From Salipiger abyssi (lineage in GTDB: Bacteria; Pseudomonadota; Alphaproteobacteria; Rhodobacterales; Rhodobacteraceae), in contig NZ_JAEKIS010000008.1 in NCBI RefSeq assembly GCF_017311415.1, positions 62,001 through 126,000 on the forward strand: a stretch of 64,000 bases of DNA, written 5' to 3'. The first letter of the stretch is position 1. Each line of letters opens with the position of its first letter. Below, one piece after another: positions 58,958 to 64,000 of the stretch. The translations under genes were made by a program, and so were the position numbers. Below the pieces are notes generated by a model. That model was not told where the DNA came from. It worked only from the letters and a program-made list of their open reading frames with translations, and did not search any database.

Positions 58958-59626
58958 ATGCGCAGGACATTCGCTTTGATGGTGGCGCTGGCCTGTCTCG
59001 CGCTGCCCGTGGCGGCGGCGACGACCGAGGCGGGCCAGACCTACGATCTGCTTTTCAGACAGGGCACGCTCGACGATGTGGGGCGCGACAAGGTGCTGCG
59101 CTACATCCGCGACGTCACCAACCCCGCCAAGCCCGAGGCGGCGGAGCGCGACACCGGCGAGATCGCGCTCTCCTTCACCGAGGGCGAGGCGGTGCTGGCC
59201 AATCTGCAATTCCTTCAGGACGGCAAGCACCGCAATCTCGGCAGCTTTCCCGCCAGCGTCGGCAACCCGATGATCATGGTGTTCTACGAGGCGGTGATCC
59301 GCGACATGGCCGAAACCGCCGGCGGTTCGCCCTTCTATATCCGCAACCGCGTCAAGGAGGCGCTGACCCGTCCCGCCGAGACCGAGACCGGCGAGGCGTC
59401 GTTTGCCGGCGGCACGATCGAGACCCGCACCGTCACGCTCCGCCCCTTCGCCGAGGATCCCAACCGCGCGCGGATGATGGGGTTCGGCGATCTGGAGCTG
59501 CGGGTGACCATGTCCGAGGCGGTGCCCGGCTGGTATCTGAGCCTGGTGGCCACGGCGCCGGGGGTCGGCGAAAGTGATGAGGGCTACCGCTCGGAGCTGC
59601 GCTTCGACGCGGTGGCAGAGCCATGA
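58958..59626 (+). CDS. Secreted protein of unknown function
   Basis: Protein of 222 aa with a signal peptide (RTFALMVALACLALPVAAA). The mature part is beta-rich with acidic patches (DLLFRQGTLDDVGRDKVLRY, EIALSFTEGEAVLANLQFL) and no Cys. RBS ACAGGGAGGATTCGAAC. It overlaps the next gene by 4 bases. It lies in the quinoprotein/PQQ neighbourhood; periplasmic role inferred only from signal and position. Not recognised. Confidence 0.7.
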   Translation: MRRTFALMVALACLALPVAAATTEAGQTYDLLFRQGTLDDVGRDKVLRYIRDVTNPAKPEAAERDTGEIALSFTEGEAVLANLQFLQDGKHRNLGSFPASVGNPMIMVFYEAVIRDMAETAGGSPFYIRNRVKEALTRPAETETGEASFAGGTIETRTVTLRPFAEDPNRARMMGFGDLELRVTMSEAVPGWYLSLVATAPGVGESDEGYRSELRFDAVAEP

Positions 59627-59976
59627 TCCGCGCGGCACTCGCGGCGCTCGCGATCACGCTGCCGGGGGCGGCGCTGGCGCAGAGCGTGGCCGAGCGGCTC
59701 AACGATTACCCGACGGAGGCGCGGGCGGATTACGTTTTCGGCTGCATGGCGGCAAACGGGCAAAACCGCCAGGTGCTGCGGCAATGCGCGTGTTCCATCG
59801 ACGAGATCGCCGCAATCCTGCCCTATGACGCCTATGTCGAGGCCGAGACCGTGCTGTCGCTGCGCCTTACCGGCGGCGAGCGCATGGCGGTGTTCAACAG
59901 CTCGGTGGCGGCCAATACGCTGGTCGCAGAGCTGCGCCGCGCCCAGGCCGAGGCCGAGGTGGTGTGTTTCTTTTGA
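59623..59976 (+). CDS. Small secreted Cys-containing protein of unknown function
   Basis: Protein of 117 aa, signal peptide IRAALAALAITLPGAALAQ, then a helical mature part with Cys in YVFGCMAANGQN, LRQCACSIDEIA and a C-terminal Cys (VVCFF). The four cysteines could form two disulfides. ATG overlaps the preceding stop. Looks like a small periplasmic helper for the quinoprotein system, but this is a guess. Confidence 0.7.
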   Translation: MIRAALAALAITLPGAALAQSVAERLNDYPTEARADYVFGCMAANGQNRQVLRQCACSIDEIAAILPYDAYVEAETVLSLRLTGGERMAVFNSSVAANTLVAELRRAQAEAEVVCFF

Positions 59977-59984
59977 AAGGGCGT

Positions 59985-60003
59985 GGTGGGTTGAAAACCC
60001 ACC
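59985..60003. repeat. Dispersed palindromic element, copy 2 (bidirectional terminator position)
   Basis: GGTGGGTT-GAA-AACCCACC followed by CTACC, between the convergent genes ending at 59976 and 60004. Same layout as copy 1 at 34287-34305. Probable bidirectional terminator-like hairpin. Confidence 0.6.
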
Positions 60004-60810
60004 CTACCCGCTGGCTTTGGGCAGATCGGTTTCGAAGAGATTGCCGTCCGTATCCGTCGCCCGGACCCGCAGCGAGGGCGCGCCATTATCCGTATAGGAA
60101 AAGCGGAAGGCCGGGTTTTCGCTGATCGAAATGCCGCCCTCCATTGCAAAAAGCCGCTCCTCCCCCTGCCACACCTCCAGATGGTCGATGAAATGCGCCG
60201 GGATAAAGAGCTGGGTGATCTGGTCGCGTTGCAGCCCGGAATAGTTCGGATGCCGGATCAGGATCTGCGCCTCGCGGCGGGGCGTCGACATGGCGGGGGC
60301 CTCGCCGAAGAGCCGCAGCTTCATCCGTCCGAGCCCGGCCAGCGCCGCCTCCGGATCCTTGGTGGCTGGCGCCGAGCAGCCGCCCGAGGCTTTCACGAAA
60401 CGCCCGGCCATGCGCAGCCCCTGCGGCGTGCCGGCGATGACCCGAAGGTTGGAATACTGGTTCACCCGCACCCGCATCTCGAAATCGAGCGGCGCCATGG
60501 CTTCGGAAAAGGAAAACTCCGCTGCCACCGGCGCGGGGTTCTCGTCGATCACCACCGTGGCGGTCTCGATGCGCTGTGCCGGGTCGGTCTGCACGATATG
60601 CACCGGCACCGTCGCCGCGTCCTCGGCGCGATAGGGCGCCTCGACGGTAAAGAGCCCGTTGGCGGGCGCGATAGGGGCCTCGCCCACCACATCCTCGCGC
60701 AGGCTGTCCCATGTCGGGCTGTCGGTGAGCGGGTTGGCGGTCTCGGCGGCACAGAGCGGCGCGGCGAGAACCGCCGCCAGCACTGCCGCGTGGATGGTGA
60801 TACGGTCCAT
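60004..60810 (-). CDS. Quinoprotein dehydrogenase-associated SoxYZ-like carrier protein
   Basis: Periplasmic protein (268 aa) with signal peptide HAAVLAAVLAAPLCAAE and a SoxY-then-SoxZ architecture. The conserved SoxY-type carrier motif KASGGCSAPATKD holds the Cys; the second half has REAQILIRHPNYSGLQRDQ and GGISISENPAFRFSYTD. Proteins of this type co-occur with PQQ dehydrogenases. ATG 60810 follows GAGGAGGAGAAGC; the longer frame from 61032 runs over the opposite-strand gene. Divergent from the metallohydrolase gene at 60936. Confidence 0.88.
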   Translation of the reverse strand: MDRITIHAAVLAAVLAAPLCAAETANPLTDSPTWDSLREDVVGEAPIAPANGLFTVEAPYRAEDAATVPVHIVQTDPAQRIETATVVIDENPAPVAAEFSFSEAMAPLDFEMRVRVNQYSNLRVIAGTPQGLRMAGRFVKASGGCSAPATKDPEAALAGLGRMKLRLFGEAPAMSTPRREAQILIRHPNYSGLQRDQITQLFIPAHFIDHLEVWQGEERLFAMEGGISISENPAFRFSYTDNGAPSLRVRATDTDGNLFETDLPKASG

Positions 60811-60935
60811 GCTTCTCCTCCTCGCATGGGATATGCGGCGCAGTATGCCAGAAAACCCCGGCGACGGATACCGAGCGCATGGTCGGTATGGATCGCGGCC
60901 GCGTGCGGCGCGAGGCTGGGACGGAGAGGACGGAG

Positions 60936-61940
60936 ATGTTCGAAGCGGTGGTGACGCTTTGCGCGGCGCTGGCGGGGGCGCCCTGCCGCGAGGCGCTGGT
61001 GCCGGGTTACGAGGCCGACACGCATGCCGCATGTCTGGCGGCGTTGGCCGAACGGCCCGTGCCGGGGGCGGCGTGCCAGAGCGCCGGCGACCCGCTGCCG
61101 GTCGAGGAGATCGCGCCGGGGGTCTTTGTGCATCTCGGCGCGATTGCCGAGCCGGATGCGGAGAATGGCGGCGACGTGTCCAATCTGGGCTTCGTGATCG
61201 GAAGGGACAGCATCGCGGTGATCGACAGCGGCGGCGCGGCTTGGATGGGCGAGGCGCTGTGGCGGGCGATCCGGGCGCGCAGCGAGTTGCCGGTGAGCTA
61301 TGTCATCCTCACCCATATGCATCCCGATCATGTCTTTGGCGCCAGCGTCTTTCCCGACGCGCAGGTGGTGGGCCATGCGCAACTGGCGCGCGCGCTGGCA
61401 GAGCGGCGCGACAGCTATCTGGAGAGCTTCGCCCGGCTCATCGGCACGCCGCGGTTCCTCGGCACCGAGAGCCCCGAGGTCACCACCGGCATCGACGGCG
61501 CCGCCTCGCTCGATCTCGGCGGGCGGATGCTGGAGCTGCGCGCCTGGCCCACCGCCCATACCAGCACCGATCTGACCGTGTTCGACCGTGCCACCGGCAC
61601 GCTCTTTGCCGGCGATCTGGTCTTCGACCACCATACGCCGGCGCTCGATGGCAGCCTGCGCGGCTGGCAGGTGGTGCTGACGGAGATGCGGGAGATGGAG
61701 ATCGCGCGCCTGGTGCCCGGCCATGGCGGGCCGGTGCTGGACTGGCCCGAAGGTGCCGCGCCGCTGGAGCGCTATCTTGAGGTGCTGGCGCGGGACACGC
61801 GGGCGGCGCTCGATGAGGGCATGCGGCTGGGTGAAGCGGTGACGCGCATCGGTGAGAGCGAGGCGGCGCACTGGCAGCTCTTCGAGGCCTATAACGCGCG
61901 CAACGCCACGGTGGCCTTTACCGAGCTGGAATGGGAATAG
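60936..61940 (+). CDS. Quinoprotein relay system zinc metallohydrolase (MBL fold)
   Basis: Metallo-beta-lactamase-fold hydrolase (334 aa), with Cys-containing N-terminus (VVTLCAALAGAPCREALVPG). Metal motif LTHMHPDHVFGASVFPDAQVV, then AGDLVFDHHTPALDGS and ARLVPGHGGPVLDWP complete the zinc ligand set. Matches the quinoprotein relay zinc metallohydrolase 2 group. RBS GGACGGAG. No classic signal peptide, although the N-terminal segment is moderately hydrophobic. Divergent from the SoxYZ-like gene across 125 bases. Confidence 0.85.
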   Translation: MFEAVVTLCAALAGAPCREALVPGYEADTHAACLAALAERPVPGAACQSAGDPLPVEEIAPGVFVHLGAIAEPDAENGGDVSNLGFVIGRDSIAVIDSGGAAWMGEALWRAIRARSELPVSYVILTHMHPDHVFGASVFPDAQVVGHAQLARALAERRDSYLESFARLIGTPRFLGTESPEVTTGIDGAASLDLGGRMLELRAWPTAHTSTDLTVFDRATGTLFAGDLVFDHHTPALDGSLRGWQVVLTEMREMEIARLVPGHGGPVLDWPEGAAPLERYLEVLARDTRAALDEGMRLGEAVTRIGESEAAHWQLFEAYNARNATVAFTELEWE

Positions 61941-61991
61941 CCCTGCGGATCGGGGCTTTCGCTTTGCCGCGTCGCACGCCAGAACGGGGCC

Positions 61992-63107
61992 ATGGACAAG
62001 GTCGACATCATCATCGCCGGCGCCGGGGTCATCGGGCTGGCCATCGCAAGAGCGCTGGCACGGCGCGGCGCCGAAGTGCTGATCCTGGAGCCGGAGCCCG
62101 CCTTCGGCACCGGCACCTCTTCGCGCAATTCCGAAGTGATCCATGCGGGGATCTATTACCCGCCGGGCAGCCTCAAGGCGCGGCTCTGCGTCGAGGGGCG
62201 GCAGCGGCTTTACGACTACGCCGCCCGCTACGACATCCCGCACAGACGCTGCGGCAAGCTGATCGTTGCCACCTCGGATGAGCAGGTTTCGGCGCTGCAC
62301 GACATCCGCGCACGGGCGGAGGCGGCGGGCGTGCACGACCTGCGGTTGCTCGATGCGGGCGCGGCGCAGGAGATGGAACCGCAGCTCGCCTGCAAGGCGG
62401 CGCTGCTCTCGCCCTCGACCGGGATCGTCGACAGCCACGCGCTGATGCTCTCGCTGCTGGCTCAGGCGGAGCAGGCTGGGGCGCTCTTGAGCCTCGGCAG
62501 CCGGGTGACCGGCGTTGCGGTGACCGGTGAGGGCTTCGAGGTCACCACCGAGGATACGGCGACGGGCGAGACGTTCACGATGGGTGCCCGGCAGGTCGTC
62601 AACGCCGCCGGGCTGCATGCCTCTGAGCTTGCCGCGCGCATAGACGGGCTGGCGCCCGAGCATGTGCCGCAGACGCTCTATGCGCGGGGCAATTACTATG
62701 GCCTGCCCGGACGACCGGCCTTTTCGCATCTGATCTATCCGGTGCCCGAGCCGGGCGGGCTCGGCGTGCATCTGACGCTGGATCTGGCCGGGGGCATGCG
62801 CTTTGGCCCGGATGTGGAATGGATCGAGCGGGTCGATTACAGCGTCAACGGCGCCCGCCGCGCGCATTTCGAGACGGAGATCCGCAGATACTGGCCCGAC
62901 CTGCCCCGCGAGGCGCTGGCCCCCACCTATTGCGGTATCCGGCCCAAGCTCTCCGGCCCGGGCGAACCGGCGGCCGATTTCCGCATCGACGGGCCGGCGC
63001 GCCACGGGGTCGCCGGGCTGGTCAACCTCTTCGGCATCGAAAGCCCGGGGCTCACCGCATCGCTGGCGATTGCCGAAGAGGTCGCGGAGATGCTGCGGCC
63101 CGCATAG
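61992..63107 (+). CDS. FAD-dependent oxidoreductase, L-2-hydroxyglutarate oxidase-like
   Basis: FAD enzyme (371 aa) related to LhgO/L2HGDH. Dinucleotide motif IIIAGAGVIGLAIARALARRG at the N-terminus, then SSRNSEVIHAGIYYPPGSLKA, characteristic of the L-2-hydroxyglutarate group, AQEMEPQL, VNAAGLHASELAARIDGL and the C-terminal NLFGIESPGLTASLAIAEEV. It oxidises 2-hydroxyglutarate or a related 2-hydroxy acid. It starts 51 bases after the metallohydrolase. Its link to PQQ metabolism is unclear. Confidence 0.83.
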   Translation: MDKVDIIIAGAGVIGLAIARALARRGAEVLILEPEPAFGTGTSSRNSEVIHAGIYYPPGSLKARLCVEGRQRLYDYAARYDIPHRRCGKLIVATSDEQVSALHDIRARAEAAGVHDLRLLDAGAAQEMEPQLACKAALLSPSTGIVDSHALMLSLLAQAEQAGALLSLGSRVTGVAVTGEGFEVTTEDTATGETFTMGARQVVNAAGLHASELAARIDGLAPEHVPQTLYARGNYYGLPGRPAFSHLIYPVPEPGGLGVHLTLDLAGGMRFGPDVEWIERVDYSVNGARRAHFETEIRRYWPDLPREALAPTYCGIRPKLSGPGEPAADFRIDGPARHGVAGLVNLFGIESPGLTASLAIAEEVAEMLRPA

Positions 63108-63117
63108 GCCGCGCCCC

Positions 63118-63546
63118 TTACTGGATCGAGATATCCACCCGCTGGCTTTCGCCCTTGGAGCCCGGGATCTTGAGGTAATACTGCCCCGGCTTGATCGCCA
63201 GGAATTCGATTTCCATCGTGCCGGCCTCGTCGAATTCCACCGACTCCAGGCCAAAGGGGCGGATCTCAAGCCCGTTCACCACCACCTCGTTCACCCAGAT
63301 CGCCCGAAAGAAGCCCGGCCCCTCCAGCGCCAGCTCGCCAGAACCGTCGGCCTCGATCTCCAGCTCATAGAGCATGCCGGATTTCAGCGTGATCGGCCCC
63401 TCGGCCAGCGGCTGGCCGACCGAGAGCAGGATCTCCGGCATCTCGCCCTTGTTCGAGGCCGAAAGCACCCCGGCAAAACCGAATTCATGAGCGGCGGCGG
63501 GAAGCGAGAACAGCGCCAGCGCGGCGGCGAGGATCGGGGTTTTCAT
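63118..63546 (-). CDS. Periplasmic protein of unknown function (cupredoxin-like fold predicted)
   Basis: Protein of 142 aa: signal peptide TPILAAALALFSLPAAAHEF, then a beta-sandwich-like mature part ending GQYYLKIPGSKGE. The repeated short strands resemble a copper-binding-protein fold, but no His-Cys-Met ligand set is visible. ATG 63546 follows AAGGAGACGCTATTC. It sits 14 bases downstream of an ABC ATPase gene on the same strand, so it may belong to that transporter. Not recognised. Confidence 0.7.
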   Translation of the reverse strand: MKTPILAAALALFSLPAAAHEFGFAGVLSASNKGEMPEILLSVGQPLAEGPITLKSGMLYELEIEADGSGELALEGPGFFRAIWVNEVVVNGLEIRPFGLESVEFDEAGTMEIEFLAIKPGQYYLKIPGSKGESQRVDISIQ

Positions 63547-63560
63547 GAATAGCGTCTCCT

Positions 63561-64000
63561 TCAGATCAGATGGGGGCTCAGCGTGGCAGGGCTGCCGCGC
63601 AATTCGAGAACCCGGCTGGCTAGGCGGTCGGCCTCGGCTCTGGCATGGGTGACAAAGAGCGTCGCCGGGCGCAGCTCCGAGATCAGCTCTTCGGTGAGGG
63701 TCAGCATGGCGTCCGCGAGTGCGGGATCGAGCGAGACAAAGGGCTCGTCCATGATCAGCAGCTCTGGGCGCCCGGCAAAGGCCCGCGCCAGCGCCAGCCG
63801 GCGCTGCTGGCCGAGCGACAGGCTGCGCGGAAACGCCTCCTCGCGGCCCGAGAGCCCGACGCGGGCCAGCATGGCGCGGGCGCGGCGTTCGGGGATCTCG
63901 GGATGCACCAGCGTGATGTTGCTGAGGGCGCTGCGCCACGGCAGCAGCGTCGGCTCCTGAAACACCATCGCCATATTGGCCGGTCGCGCGACACTGCCGT
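63561..64000 (-). CDS. ABC transporter ATP-binding protein, partial (5' end outside window)
   Basis: C-terminal two thirds of an ATPase. The frame continues past the window edge (Gly-Ser-Val-Ala-Arg-Pro-Ala-Asn before AMVFQEPTLLPW). Visible: Q-loop MVFQEPTLLPWRSALSN, signature SLSLGQQRRLALARAF, Walker B LLIMDEPFVSLDP and H-loop FVTHARAEA. FQEPTLLPW is typical of nitrate/taurine/sulfonate-type importers. Its permease and receptor lie outside. Confidence 0.88.
   Translation of the reverse strand, partial: GSVARPANMAMVFQEPTLLPWRSALSNITLVHPEIPERRARAMLARVGLSGREEAFPRSLSLGQQRRLALARAFAGRPELLIMDEPFVSLDPALADAMLTLTEELISELRPATLFVTHARAEADRLASRVLELRGSPATLSPHLI

Overview
The window reads as a chromosomal stretch of an alphaproteobacterium of the Rhodobacteraceae/Roseobacter group. 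The reasons are the GC-rich coding with strong third-position bias, the tmm-tdm / dmm / gmaS-mgs-mgd methylamine gene set typical of marine roseobacters, the dpp-type and TRAP transporters, and the pqqABCDE plus quinoprotein-accessory genes. The species cannot be fixed from the sequence alone. No rRNA, tRNA or CRISPR array was seen.

Layout. (1) 1-5794 (+): the 3' part of a peptide/nickel-type ABC transporter operon (permease-permease-ATPase-ATPase) ending with an FMN 2-hydroxy-acid oxidoreductase and an FAD amine oxidoreductase. (2) 5853-15136 (-): a nine-gene hydroxycinnamate (ferulate-type) operon with SDR dehydrogenase, enoyl-CoA hydratase, TRAP transporter DctPQM, MarR regulator, feruloyl-CoA synthetase, amidohydrolase and acyl-CoA dehydrogenase. 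A 27-bp MarR-like operator lies upstream. (3) 15501-23261: a GntR/FCD regulator divergent from a second dpp-type operon with its binding protein and an unusual M24-fold protein. (4) 23337-23711: overlapping remnants of three insertion-sequence families. (5) 23789-49115: a nearly contiguous methylated-amine island. (6) 49650-52887: pqqABCDE. (7) 52976-64000: a gene of unknown function, glutathione-dependent formaldehyde-activating enzyme, a LuxR response regulator / FIST protein / NahK-ErcS'-type hybrid kinase set, secreted unknowns, quinoprotein-associated SoxYZ-like and metallohydrolase genes, an L-2-hydroxyglutarate-oxidase-like flavoenzyme and the end of an ABC ATPase gene.

How the parts work together. 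The amine island encodes a full chain. Tmm oxidises trimethylamine to its N-oxide, and Tdm splits that to dimethylamine and formaldehyde. DmmDABC demethylates dimethylamine to methylamine, and GmaS joins methylamine to glutamate. MgsABC makes N-methylglutamate, and MgdABCD (sarcosine-oxidase-like) releases glutamate and methylene-tetrahydrofolate. FolD and PurU take the one-carbon unit to formate, and Amt handles ammonium/methylammonium. The PQQ and formaldehyde-activation genes next door fit a C1/alcohol-oxidation neighbourhood, although no quinoprotein dehydrogenase structural gene lies inside the window.

Most notable oddities: a signal-less periplasmic-binding-fold protein paired with an XRE-cupin regulator divergent from tmm; an MgdB/SoxD subunit that has lost the zinc cysteines; an M24 protein without metal ligands; an FMN oxidoreductase with the catalytic His replaced by Tyr; a 57-residue membrane miniprotein between amt and dmmD; and a ferulate operon with no recognisable thiolase or aldehyde dehydrogenase.
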